IMG/VR virus record: IMGVR_UViG_3300030101_002457 | Location: 1-46,392 of that record | From: a virus | Reading direction: 5' to 3' (one strand) | Length of the DNA: 46,392 bases | Shown here: positions 1 through 7,549 of the stretch, piece after piece | Layout: each line of letters starts with the position of its first letter | Numbering within the stretch: position 1 is the stretch's first letter | Position numbers and translations under genes: made by a program | Notes under the pieces: model-generated | Databases searched by the model: none | What the model was told of the DNA's origin: nothing | The model's input: only the letters and a program-made list of their open reading frames with translations

Positions 1-821
1 CTTCTTCAATAGATACCCATTTTACGTGACTAACTGGATGCTCTGACTGCATTATCATTCCTCATATGTTTTGGTATAAATTTCAAATCATTTTCTGGTC
101 TACCCCAATTTATCTTCTGACCTCTCTTGAATTTCAAAAAATTTATTGTTTCTGGTCTGCCAAGAAAATTATCAATCTTCGTAAAATGCCAATCATTTGC
201 AAGTATTGATAGTATCTCGTTCTTATGCCTTACTTCAGATAGAGCCATTCCATCAAATTTCTTATCAAGGTCTGAGAATTTTTTATTAAATAATGTTTTT
301 CGCTCTTCTGTTTGTATGAGGTTATCAACAAGGTAATCTCTATATTCCTTCCATGAACTAAACATGAACGGCAATTCTTTAACAGAAAACATATCTTTCT
401 TATTGATATGCTTTGTCTGATTAACTCCGCTGAGTCTTTTGTTAAGAGCATTCCAAGTATCCGCTTCTAGCTCATGCAGATAATACAATTGGTCTACTGC
501 TGTTTCATGGTGTAAATTGGAAACACGCATTTTGATTGGTGCGATTCCATACCTATAAAATTCATCATATATCTTGCAATAATCCCAATTATTATCATGG
601 ATTGCTTTCCAAATATCTTTGTATGACCAATCATAAATGAAGTTAAAAACATAATGATTCAACTTCTCATCATATTTTTTACCATAAGTGATGTGTTTAT
701 AGGTTTGCCCTACTGTCAGACCTGCTCTCCTGTTTGGACTTTCTTCGGCTCTTACACCGCCAAGGAGAGCTACGCTTCTATCAGGGTAATGATGTTTCAA
801 GTATTTTGGGAATAACCCATG
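1..821. repeat. Left copy of imperfect terminal redundancy
   Basis: This segment is repeated in the same orientation at 45616-46392. The copies differ by roughly two dozen single-base changes and by a 44-base stretch present only here (about 203-246). It covers the 3' part of the IbrA-like gene and the first codons of the IbrB-like gene. The redundancy shows that the contig closes into a circle of about 45.6 kb. Because the copies differ, it is more likely overlap between co-occurring strains than an exact packaged terminal repeat. Confidence 0.85.
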
Positions 822-1220
822 AAACCTATCAGTATTATAAACATTATCTTTGATGCTAATTTCTTCTTTTTTCCTCATCCATTCTTCATTTGGTGACCAA
901 CAGTTTAACCAAGGGTTATTCATTGAAGTCGCATTGAATAATTTTATTGGAATTTGCAACCAATGTGGATTAACTCTTGTATCTTGCATTACTCTGCGTA
1001 CATATTCGATAACAAGATTCCATTCCGCTTCTTGATCTATAAACATGACTGTTAAAGGGAGTCTTTTCTTTTTTTCTGCAATCATAAGCGCAAGATTGAG
1101 TATTACAGTGCTATCTTTGCCACCAGAAAACGAAACTACTACTTCATCAAACTCTTCAAATAAATATTCTAATCTTTTTAAAGACGCATCAAAAACATTT
1201 TGATCTAAAAATATTTTCAA
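30..1220 (-). CDS. IbrA-like PAPS-reductase-family protein (DUF3440)
   Basis: A 396-residue adenine-nucleotide alpha-hydrolase-fold protein. The PP-loop motif SGGKDS lies near residue 32, in the strand-loop-helix context of phosphoadenosine phosphosulfate reductases. A basic region about residues 150-185 (GGVRAEESPNRRAG) and a long C-terminal part fit the DUF3440/IbrA branch rather than metabolic CysH. IbrA with its ParB-like partner IbrB is known in E. coli as a prophage-associated activator pair, and its chemistry is unsettled. The start is TTG, directly after the TAA of the upstream ParB gene and behind a GAGGG stretch. Across the circular junction the 3' end overlaps the start of the IbrB-like gene, so this is one operon. 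Adenylation or sulfur chemistry on DNA or protein is inference. A frameshifted second copy lies at the right end. Confidence 0.85.
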   Translation of the reverse strand: MKIFLDQNVFDASLKRLEYLFEEFDEVVVSFSGGKDSTVILNLALMIAEKKKRLPLTVMFIDQEAEWNLVIEYVRRVMQDTRVNPHWLQIPIKLFNATSMNNPWLNCWSPNEEWMRKKEEISIKDNVYNTDRFHGLFPKYLKHHYPDRSVALLGGVRAEESPNRRAGLTVGQTYKHITYGKKYDEKLNHYVFNFIYDWSYKDIWKAIHDNNWDYCKIYDEFYRYGIAPIKMRVSNLHHETAVDQLYYLHELEADTWNALNKRLSGVNQTKHINKKDMFSVKELPFMFSSWKEYRDYLVDNLIQTEERKTLFNKKFSDLDKKFDGMALSEVRHKNEILSILANDWHFTKIDNFLGRPETINFLKFKRGQKINWGRPENDLKFIPKHMRNDNAVRASS

Positions 1221-1796
1221 TTACATACCCTCAAACTTAAATGATTTTGAACAATGTGGACAAACAACCTCTGTAGCTCTTAAAGATACATCTTGATTTG
1301 TTCTGTTTATAGAACCGCCTAATGATTCTTGAGCGTTTTCTAAATCCTCATCTGTTATATCAGAATAAAACGTTTCTGGGTTTGTATCTGGTGAAAAGTT
1401 CATAGATTCAAACTCCTCACTCATACCTGTCAAATCAATATTGAAATCTGTTTCTGCAATCTGTTTTAACTCAGAAAACAATAATCCATAATCCCAATCG
1501 CCTTTTTCTGCGATTTTATTGTCTGCGATTATGTATGCTTTTTTTTGCTCATCACTCCATCCGTGAGCTTCTATACATGGAACTTTATCCAGACCGAGCT
1601 TGATTGCCGCATACAATCTGCCATGCCCTGCCAAGATTTCATTCTGTTCATCTATTAATATTGGTATCGTAAAACCCCATTCTTTTATACTTTCCGCTAA
1701 CAAATCTACTTGGAAATCTGGGTGCATTTTGGGGTTTGTCATATAAGGCGTTAAATCTTCAACCTTTTTTTCGACAATTATCTTGGATGATTCCAT
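1221..1796 (-). CDS. ParB N-terminal-domain protein
   Basis: A 191-residue protein with a ParB/sulfiredoxin-like domain at about residues 10-105, including the GHGR motif (LAGHGRLYAAI) in the nucleotide-binding position. Such domains often precede DNA methyltransferase domains in phage proteins. Here there is no methyltransferase, only a short C-terminal tail with a CPHC knuckle. A longer reading from 1961 is possible, but its N-terminus is hydrophobic and not ParB-like. ATG at 1796 follows AGAGG at proper spacing, so I use it. It is the first gene of the late-strand operon and abuts the IbrA-like gene. Its promoter appears to share the palindrome at 1866-1881 with the divergent amidoligase gene. 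Function is unknown; nucleotide-dependent DNA binding is the family expectation. Confidence 0.8.
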   Translation of the reverse strand: MESSKIIVEKKVEDLTPYMTNPKMHPDFQVDLLAESIKEWGFTIPILIDEQNEILAGHGRLYAAIKLGLDKVPCIEAHGWSDEQKKAYIIADNKIAEKGDWDYGLLFSELKQIAETDFNIDLTGMSEEFESMNFSPDTNPETFYSDITDEDLENAQESLGGSINRTNQDVSLRATEVVCPHCSKSFKFEGM

Positions 1797-1865
1797 AGTT
1801 TTCCTCTTAAACATATAAAATAATGTAACATAATCAAAAAAAAATGAAAATAATATAATTTTGTT

Positions 1866-1881
1866 GTTGACATATGCCAAC
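1866..1881. promoter_or_regulatory. Divergent promoter/operator O1
   Basis: The palindrome GTTGACATATGCCAAC provides a -35 box on each strand. On plus, TTGACA is followed after 17 bases by CATTAT, leading to the amidoligase gene. On minus, TTGGCA is followed after 17 bases by TATATT, leading to the ParB gene. The same 16-bp pattern recurs at 7493, 13335 and 38796, and weakly at 38728. A single bound dimer could shut off both directions. Confidence 0.65.
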
Positions 1882-1939
1882 CAATAGTTCATTATCATTA
1901 TATAACGTGGCTGTAACCACATAAAAAATGGAGCAAAAA

Positions 1940-2950
1940 ATGGAATATTACGGAACAACATTTGGAGTTGAAGTTGAATTCAACAGAGAAAGTCTTTCAC
2001 GTTTAGAAAGGCATATGAACGCTGAACTAGAACAACATAATATCAGCGTTGCCTATGAGGGCTATAACCATACAACCAGAAACCATTGGAAATTAGTAAC
2101 GGATGCTAGTTGTGGTTCAGAGTTGGTAAGCCCTGTCTTACAAGGTAGCGCAGGTTTTCGTGAATTAAAACTTGTCTTACAAGCTTTGAATTCGTTTGGA
2201 ATTACAGAGCCAGAGTCCACTTGTGGTGTTCATATTCACTTGAAACCAAGAAATCTAACAGTTGAAAAAGTAAAAAATATCTATAAAAGGTATGCAAAAT
2301 ATGAGAGAGAAATAGATTCATGGATGCCTCCTAGTAGGCGTGGGAATCGCAACCAATGGTGTTACAGCATCATCTCGAATGCAAACGCTCCTGCATTTGA
2401 GGCTTATCAAGGAAATAGTTTTTATGAGTTGGTTGCGAGCCTTCCCAATTCAATAAGGTATCACAAAGTAAACCTGAGATCTCTTACTCGCTATGGCACT
2501 GTTGAGTTTCGTCAGCATTCTGCAAGCACGGATTATACAAAAATTTCTAATTGGATTAAATTTCTAATTGAGTTTTGTGAACAGGAGGAGAGCGATTCTA
2601 ATTTCTCAACCACCTATAGAAGAAGAAGAAAAGTTGCTTATGGTGAAATCCGCGAACAAGTCGCAAATATGGGTTGGGATTTACGCTATGCAGGTCATCA
2701 ATACAAATTGTTCAATGAGCATGGTGAATTAGTTGAAACTATCCAATTTTGTGTTCTCGAAGAAATGTATGAACCAAACAGCAGAACACTAACACAGCAT
2801 TTTGTCAATTGGTTTACATCTCATTTTCCTGTAGCTGTAGAAAACAATTCTGTTTTTGCAGGAGTGCCAGAAGAATTGCAAAACTATTTCGCAGAACGTG
2901 TAGAAGAGCATATTGCACGTCACCCAAACCACCCCACAAACATTCGTTAA
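1940..2950 (+). CDS. Amidoligase (Amidoligase_2-like, COOH-NH2 ligase)
   Basis: A 336-residue protein with features of the glutamine-synthetase-fold amidoligases. It opens with FGVEVEF (acidic metal/ATP-binding strand), has GVHIHLKPRN near residue 95 and VEFRQHSAS near residue 185 followed by an aromatic helix, as in that family. Such enzymes use ATP to join a carboxylate to an amine, often a glutamyl group on a peptide or metabolite. The next gene is a gamma-glutamylcyclotransferase homologue, the partner typically found beside amidoligases. The start at 1940 is preferred over ATG at 1928 because the first ATG supplies the GGAG ribosome-binding site, as in this phage's other early leaders. 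The substrate is unknown: peptide, host-protein or cell-envelope modification are all open. Family call confident, role inferred. Confidence 0.8.
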   Translation: MEYYGTTFGVEVEFNRESLSRLERHMNAELEQHNISVAYEGYNHTTRNHWKLVTDASCGSELVSPVLQGSAGFRELKLVLQALNSFGITEPESTCGVHIHLKPRNLTVEKVKNIYKRYAKYEREIDSWMPPSRRGNRNQWCYSIISNANAPAFEAYQGNSFYELVASLPNSIRYHKVNLRSLTRYGTVEFRQHSASTDYTKISNWIKFLIEFCEQEESDSNFSTTYRRRRKVAYGEIREQVANMGWDLRYAGHQYKLFNEHGELVETIQFCVLEEMYEPNSRTLTQHFVNWFTSHFPVAVENNSVFAGVPEELQNYFAERVEEHIARHPNHPTNIR

Positions 2951-2963
2951 GGAGAAAAGAAGA

Positions 2964-3395
2964 ATGATTTATTTAGCATATGGTTCAAACTTGAATAAAG
3001 AACAAATGAAATTTAGATGTCCCAAGGCAAAACCAAGAGGATTTATTATGTTGCCAGATTACAAAATGATATTCAGAGGTGTAGCCGATATGATTCCACT
3101 CAAGGGTCATTACTGCCCTGTAGGTATTTGGGATATCACAAAAGATTGTGAGATTGCACTTGATAGATATGAGGGTTTTCCACACTTATACAGAAAAGAA
3201 TATTTCATCAACAATGAAACTGATGAAATCATGATGGCATATGTTATGAACACAAATGATTTCTCAATGCCAAGTAAACTTTATTACAGCATCATAGAAA
3301 AAGGATACGAGGATTTCAACATTCCTAAAAATTCCTTGTTTGACTCATTAAATTGGACTAATGAAAGAGAACAGGAAATCTCATATTCCGCTTAA
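2964..3395 (+). CDS. Gamma-glutamylcyclotransferase-like (GGCT/AIG2) protein
   Basis: A 143-residue GGCT-fold protein. The N-terminus has the substrate-binding YLAYGSNLN motif (residues 3-11). The segment ALDRYEGFP near residue 70 carries the family's catalytic glutamate. Cyclotransferases of this family release gamma-glutamyl groups as 5-oxoproline. In amidoligase neighbourhoods they are thought to edit or reverse the ligase product. The start at 2964 follows AAGGAG; an upstream in-frame start at 2913 would overlap the amidoligase gene and lacks family similarity. It is co-transcribed with the amidoligase, about 13 bases downstream, and followed by hairpins at 3420-3457. Confidence 0.85.
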   Translation: MIYLAYGSNLNKEQMKFRCPKAKPRGFIMLPDYKMIFRGVADMIPLKGHYCPVGIWDITKDCEIALDRYEGFPHLYRKEYFINNETDEIMMAYVMNTNDFSMPSKLYYSIIEKGYEDFNIPKNSLFDSLNWTNEREQEISYSA

Positions 3396-3419
3396 TATTC
3401 TAGGGTACAAACATACATG

Positions 3420-3465
3420 GGCTATCTCTAAAGCCTGTGTATGGGCTTCTGAGAGCCTCGGTTTT
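3420..3465 (+). terminator. Possible tandem-hairpin terminator after the amidoligase/GGCT pair
   Basis: Two short inverted repeats follow each other: GGCT/AGCC at 3420-3435 and GGCTT/GAGCC at 3444-3457, the latter leading into CGGTTTTATA. The inner AGCC and second GGCT could also pair with each other. The stems are short, so support is moderate. It lies between convergent genes. Confidence 0.4.
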
Positions 3466-3487
3466 ATATAGAATCTTCATTATAATA

Positions 3488-4129
3488 TCATTTTGATGTA
3501 TTTTTACGCAAACGATGAATAGTTTTATCCAGACGTTTTGAGTTCAATTCATTTCCTCTAAAGGCAAGATTATGTTTGATTGCAGATTGTGCTGTGTAAC
3601 CCATACCACACATAGGGTCTAATACGATTCCTGTTCCTTTTATTTCTTTTGATAATATTTTTTCAAATATGAATATAGATAAATCACCACCACGATATTT
3701 CAAACACCCTGTTTTGAATTCATCATCTATTTTAAATATGCCAGATTTACTAAAAACATGAACATCAAGTGGCAATAACTTTTTTGAATTGCCATACAGA
3801 GATGTGCAGACACCACCATGTATAAATCCGTAACTATCTACATAAGATATTATATCATCTCGCCACTTTTCACCATATTCTATTACAACAACATCTTTGG
3901 CAAATTTTCTAAAGATTCCAAAAAGAGTAGGCAAAAATTTTTCGTACTTTATATCAGTCGGCTCTGTCCCTGTATGACGTTTGTTTATTGTCTGCCAATA
4001 TTTTAAATTGCCCTGACCCCAAGGTGGATCGCTATATATTAAATCAGCCATTTCATTTTCCATGAGATTATCTATCCCACTCATAATATCGCCATGTTGC
4101 ACTTTATGTTTGCCAATTTTTGTTATCAT
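3488..4129 (-). CDS. DNA methyltransferase (N6-adenine/N4-cytosine type)
   Basis: A 213-residue SAM-dependent DNA methyltransferase. The catalytic DPPW motif is at residues 34-37. A SAM-binding motif I-like segment (VLDPMCGMGYTA) lies near residue 170, so the motif order is the permuted one of the beta group. No restriction endonuclease is adjacent, so it is an orphan. Protection of phage DNA from host restriction is the usual reading; regulation of phage genes or packaging is also possible. It lies 2 bases downstream of another methyltransferase gene, with AAGGAG about 11 bases before its ATG. The recognition sequence cannot be predicted. Confidence 0.8.
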   Translation of the reverse strand: MITKIGKHKVQHGDIMSGIDNLMENEMADLIYSDPPWGQGNLKYWQTINKRHTGTEPTDIKYEKFLPTLFGIFRKFAKDVVVIEYGEKWRDDIISYVDSYGFIHGGVCTSLYGNSKKLLPLDVHVFSKSGIFKIDDEFKTGCLKYRGGDLSIFIFEKILSKEIKGTGIVLDPMCGMGYTAQSAIKHNLAFRGNELNSKRLDKTIHRLRKNTSK

Positions 4130-4131
4130 TC

Positions 4132-4812
4132 TTATCTAACTCCTTGGATAGTTCCTTCGATTATCCAATACTGACACCCTTCTAGGTTTCCAGAATAGGT
4201 TAACATCGTTTGTTGTTGTAATAAATTTTCAAAGGATAACTTTTCTGCTCCTAATACATCAAAAGATAAACCAAATATGTTATATTCAAAACCATGAAGA
4301 TTTAATTCTCTTCTTATATCTTCTAATTTATATTTATAAGAATGACCTTCAATATAACTTGGACTGTATCCTTCTGCATACACAACTGATAAAAACCTTG
4401 AATCTTGATGATATTTATCTTCTTCATAATCAAGATTACATTTGTGTGCAATAATCCAATCTTCTATTCCCATATAATTCATCTGACCGAATACAGAGAG
4501 AACAATATCCCAAAGACCGCCATAAACATTAGTAAGAGCTTCTTGTTGTTTGAAATCATAATCAGGATATTTTATTTTTGCTTCTTTAAGCATATTTTCT
4601 GATATATCTACACCAAGATAATGTTTAACAGGAAGCCGTCCGACTGTAATCATATTTCCTGTTCCGCAACCTATATCTAATATCATTTTGCCATTCAAAT
4701 TTTCTGGCAAAAAAGATGCGATTATTTCTTCTTCGACAAAACACTTAGTTGTTTTATATTTTGAATCATACCTTGAGGCTAATTGATTATATATTTTTTT
4801 GATTTCTTCCAT
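4132..4812 (-). CDS. Class I SAM-dependent methyltransferase, small-molecule type
   Basis: A 226-residue protein with canonical motif I ILDIGCGTGNM (about residues 44-54), motif II YLGVDIS and a YDSKY-like N-terminal segment, as in ubiquinone/UbiE-like and other Methyltransf_11/25 enzymes. It lacks a DPPY-type motif, so DNA is not the obvious substrate. The start at 4812 has no Shine-Dalgarno sequence. TATAAA ends about 8 bases before the ATG, suggesting a leaderless transcript. It is transcribed with the DNA methyltransferase. Substrate unknown. Confidence 0.75.
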   Translation of the reverse strand: MEEIKKIYNQLASRYDSKYKTTKCFVEEEIIASFLPENLNGKMILDIGCGTGNMITVGRLPVKHYLGVDISENMLKEAKIKYPDYDFKQQEALTNVYGGLWDIVLSVFGQMNYMGIEDWIIAHKCNLDYEEDKYHQDSRFLSVVYAEGYSPSYIEGHSYKYKLEDIRRELNLHGFEYNIFGLSFDVLGAEKLSFENLLQQQTMLTYSGNLEGCQYWIIEGTIQGVR

Positions 4813-4818
4813 GTGGTT

Positions 4819-4832
4819 ATTTTATATTATTT
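4819..4832. repeat. AT-only promoter word, 14 of 15 bases
   Basis: Carries the first 14 bases of the word ATTTTATATTATTTT, which occurs intact at 7458, 10414, 13301 and 38748. Here it lies immediately before the methyltransferase start and contains its probable -10 region on the minus strand. Confidence 0.5.
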
Positions 4833-4851
4833 ATTATTATTTACAATAAAA

Positions 4852-4918
4852 AAAGAGCTAGGTGGCAATTTACATGGTGAAGTACCCAGTACGACCCAAT
4901 AGCACACTCTAGCCCTTT
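4852..4918 (-). terminator. Long structured hairpin, probable terminator of the replication operon
   Basis: On the minus strand AAAGGGCTAG (4918-4909) pairs with CTAGCTCTTT (4861-4852) over 10 bp. One position is a G-U pair that works only in minus-strand RNA. The stem continues through GUG/CAC, GC/GC and AUU/AAU with small bulges, and a small GTAC/GTAC hairpin forms the apex. Further T residues follow. It lies downstream of the primase-helicase and upstream of the methyltransferase genes. The loop is larger than in ordinary terminators, so it may have an added RNA role. Confidence 0.6.
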
Positions 4919-5001
4919 GACCACAAACTCTGAAACTATTTGGAGAAAAGATAACAGAGCAATATTATCTTTTTACACAATTAAAATCTAATTGTAAATC
5001 C

Positions 5002-6756
5002 CTATTCATAATCATAGTTTGGTAAATCTCTTACATCTTTTTCAACATAAATATGTCTTTTCAAATCATAGGTAAAAATCACTTCTCCAATATTTCCATA
5101 CAAACCTTGCTCCCTAACTTTTCGTGTCATGATTCTTGTTTCATCAGCATCAAAATCTCTATGAACAACCAAACCTACATCTGCCATATTGTTCCAATGA
5201 GCTGATCCACTTACATCATACATACTTGGGGCAGGTATAATTCCATCTTGATTGCGTTGCATTTTTGCAGGATGCGCCACCATCCACATTGCTATTTCAT
5301 GTCTTCTGCAAAATTGTTTACAAGCAGATATTAAATCACGAATATGCTCATCCTCTCTTTTGTTTCCCTCACGGCTTGAATCTATTTCATTGTAAGGATC
5401 AATTATGATGCCTTTAACACCATATCTAAGACAAGCGACTTTCATCTTACCCAATAACCAATCTATACTTGGTATTGTATCTCTGCTTTCAATAAAATAA
5501 AATTTGTCTTTTAAGAAAGCCATTGAATTTATAAGATCATCAGCAGACATTCTTTCGTTAGGACCAACATCAAAAGGTTTCTCAACAATCTTTTCTGATA
5601 ACCTTCTTATATGGTTAGCAGTAGAATGCTCTGGACTAAATATTGCAAATCTCCAATTTTCATTTTTCGCTAAGTTGATAGCAATCTGATCTATAAAATT
5701 TGATTTGCCATGATTGGGAACACCTGTAACCAAGCAGAATGTTGATGGCATCACTTTATATATTGTATCTAAATTTGTAAAACCTGTGGATACAGGCTTT
5801 TGTACTTTACCCTCATAGATATTATATACTTCTTGTTTATAATCTTCTGAAGTATATATTCCCTCAACAGGAAAATGAACACGTTGCTTTACAATTTCTT
5901 TTAAAACATCCGAACCATGATACATTAAAACTTCATTAGCATCTTTGGTTTTAACATCATTAGAATCTGGAAACTTTATGATAGAACATCTGTCTTTGCC
6001 AAATCTATGTAAAAGCTCTAACTGAAGTGCGTTACCTGCCTCGTCATTATCTACTGCTAAAATAATTTCATCTGCATGGTTAATCCACTCTGAATCTGAT
6101 AGGGCTTGGAATCTTTTATCATCTGCATCAAACTTAGCCGTTTTTGGTGCGCCATCTGGTAATGATACCACATGAGGAAATCCTGCTTCGTAAAATGAAA
6201 GAACATCCATTTCCCCCTCCACAAATATCAATCGCTTCTTCTTCTGTGGGTTTTGTTCCCAAAACTCAAGAACCCTATCCATATTAAATAAAGTTCTTTT
6301 GGCATCTTTTTCTTGTCTAAACTGTTTATCTTTTGTTCTGTATTTTATATTTACAAGTTCACCATTTTGGTAATATGGAAATGCAATACATCCTGCTTCA
6401 CCATTACTAAACCAATTGACAGTTCTTGTGATATTAAATGCTTCTACTGTTTCTTTACTTATTCCCCTAGCTTTAAACCATTCCAACATGGTGTTACTTT
6501 CTGGGTCTGATTGTTTTGGTGGTTCAGGTTTTTTATATACTTTTTTTTGTGGGGCTTGATAGGTATCCCCTGCAACACCGCCAACCCAATCACAATGATG
6601 GCATTTCCACACTGCCCCCCCATCACTTTTTATTGTTACTGAAAGGCATTGGTCTTTCTTGTTTTTTCTTGTATGCGAACATTGAGGACAAACTGTTTTA
6701 TAATCCCCAACTGCATAACTTCTTAATTTAATATTATTATCTAATAATTTCTCCAT
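5002..6756 (-). CDS. Bifunctional DNA primase-helicase (T7 gp4-like)
   Basis: A 584-residue replication protein with three parts. An N-terminal zinc-binding domain has CPQC and CHHC pairs (about residues 23-55). A TOPRIM domain has FVEGEMDVLSF and LAVDNDEAG, the acidic metal-binding motifs of primases. A C-terminal DnaB/RecA-like helicase has Walker A GVPNHGKS and Walker B GIIIDPYNE. It should unwind and prime DNA at the phage fork. No phage polymerase is visible, so the host replicase presumably extends the primers. It lies one base after the initiator gene in one minus-strand operon, with the hairpin at 4852-4918 downstream. Confidence 0.93.
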   Translation of the reverse strand: MEKLLDNNIKLRSYAVGDYKTVCPQCSHTRKNKKDQCLSVTIKSDGGAVWKCHHCDWVGGVAGDTYQAPQKKVYKKPEPPKQSDPESNTMLEWFKARGISKETVEAFNITRTVNWFSNGEAGCIAFPYYQNGELVNIKYRTKDKQFRQEKDAKRTLFNMDRVLEFWEQNPQKKKRLIFVEGEMDVLSFYEAGFPHVVSLPDGAPKTAKFDADDKRFQALSDSEWINHADEIILAVDNDEAGNALQLELLHRFGKDRCSIIKFPDSNDVKTKDANEVLMYHGSDVLKEIVKQRVHFPVEGIYTSEDYKQEVYNIYEGKVQKPVSTGFTNLDTIYKVMPSTFCLVTGVPNHGKSNFIDQIAINLAKNENWRFAIFSPEHSTANHIRRLSEKIVEKPFDVGPNERMSADDLINSMAFLKDKFYFIESRDTIPSIDWLLGKMKVACLRYGVKGIIIDPYNEIDSSREGNKREDEHIRDLISACKQFCRRHEIAMWMVAHPAKMQRNQDGIIPAPSMYDVSGSAHWNNMADVGLVVHRDFDADETRIMTRKVREQGLYGNIGEVIFTYDLKRHIYVEKDVRDLPNYDYE

Positions 6757-6757
6757 A

Positions 6758-7390
6758 TTATCCTGCTATCTGGTTTTTAGTTGTTTGTGGTTTTTCTATA
6801 TCTATGGTTTCCCATCTTTTTTGATTCAGCCAAGTTGTCGCATGAGGTATATACCTTTTTTCTGTATGCGTGTTTTTAACCTTAAAACGAATTGTTTTCA
6901 GTAACAATACTTCAACGTCTATTTCTCTGGATATGGCATTTGACCAAATCTTATAAGCACTTTTTTTAGAACCATCATGTCTTGGATAGGCTTGCCAAAA
7001 TTGCTCAAAATCAGGAGGGTACTTTTTGTCACCCCTCTGTTTGTTTAATATAGTTTTGTTTATATTGATAGTATTGGGGTCACTTTTTGTCACCCCCACC
7101 CCCTCATTTTTGTCACCCCTAATTAAAATGGTGTATAAATTACTTGTTTGTTTTCCATCAATTGTAAATCGTTCTTTAATTTCTATAATCTTTTTTTGAT
7201 GCAAAAGAGTCAAAGCTCTCTTAATCGTCCTCTCATTGCTTTCACACAATTCAGCAAGAACGCCTATAGATGGAAAACTTTGAAAATTTTCGTCAGCATA
7301 ATTGGCAAGAAATATCAAAACAAGTTTTGCTGTTGAATTTCCAACTTTTGTTTTTTTGTTAGTAACATAACTAAGTGCATCCCAACTCAT
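6758..7390 (-). CDS. HTH replication initiator/organizer-like protein
   Basis: A 210-residue protein with an N-terminal winged-helix domain (about residues 10-85; the segment SFPSIGVLAELCESNERTIKRAL is a typical HTH). A polar linker follows, then a C-terminal module (FEQFWQAYPRHDGSKKSAYKIW) seen in phage replication proteins of the lambda O/replisome-organizer kind. It probably recognises the origin and recruits the helicase encoded next. Start ATG at 7390 follows AAGGAGAATTG; an in-frame TTG precedes it. The leader carries the ACCACAAA..GGAGAA sequence common to early genes. An origin may lie inside this gene, as in lambda O, but I see no clear iterons. Confidence 0.7.
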   Translation of the reverse strand: MSWDALSYVTNKKTKVGNSTAKLVLIFLANYADENFQSFPSIGVLAELCESNERTIKRALTLLHQKKIIEIKERFTIDGKQTSNLYTILIRGDKNEGVGVTKSDPNTININKTILNKQRGDKKYPPDFEQFWQAYPRHDGSKKSAYKIWSNAISREIDVEVLLLKTIRFKVKNTHTEKRYIPHATTWLNQKRWETIDIEKPQTTKNQIAG

Positions 7391-7457
7391 CAATTCTCCT
7401 TTTTTTTGTGGTAAAATATTTTATAAACAAAAATAAAAAAACTGCAAATAAAAAATT

Positions 7458-7472
7458 ATTTTATATTATTTT
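7458..7472. repeat. AT-only promoter word
   Basis: Exact copy of ATTTTATATTATTTT, found also at 10414, 13301 and 38748. It ends about 20 bases before the palindrome at 7493. Confidence 0.6.
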
Positions 7473-7492
7473 ATATTAATTTATATTTTTAG

Positions 7493-7508
7493 GTTGACAA
7501 GTGCCAAT
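7493..7508. promoter_or_regulatory. Promoter/operator O2 (divergent)
   Basis: GTTGACAAGTGCCAAT: TTGACA of the plus-strand promoter is embedded in the palindrome; TATCGT lies 17 bases on and a better TATAAT 22 bases on. On minus, TTGGCA is followed after 16 bases by TATAAA, aimed at the replication operon. Confidence 0.6.
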
Positions 7509-7549
7509 TTAGTATATATCGTATAATTACACAAACAACGGAGAAAAAA

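Noticed and set aside
1-821. Exact direct terminal repeat or cos-type packaged end
   Set aside because: The copies differ at many silent sites and by 44 bases, so this is not one molecule's exact terminal repeat.
30-1220. Metabolic CysH (sulfate assimilation auxiliary gene)
   Set aside because: The PP-loop is present, but the length, the C-terminal region and the adjacent ParB genes fit IbrA/DUF3440 rather than PAPS reductase of sulfur assimilation.
1797-1961. N-terminal extension of the first ParB protein
   Set aside because: The extension is hydrophobic, runs through the promoter/operator, and a well-placed AGAGG-ATG lies at 1796.
3420-3457. Riboswitch or attenuator from the alternative pairing of repeated GGCT/AGCC
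   Set aside because: The stems are four to five base pairs and lie between convergent stops; a weak terminator is the simpler reading.
4852-4918. tRNA-like or other structural RNA gene
   Set aside because: Length is near a tRNA but there is no 7-bp acceptor with T- and anticodon-arm consensus; the long stem plus T-run fits a terminator better.
5002-6756. Presence of a phage DNA polymerase near the helicase
   Set aside because: No long reading with polymerase motifs exists in the window; the primase-helicase is the only large replication protein.
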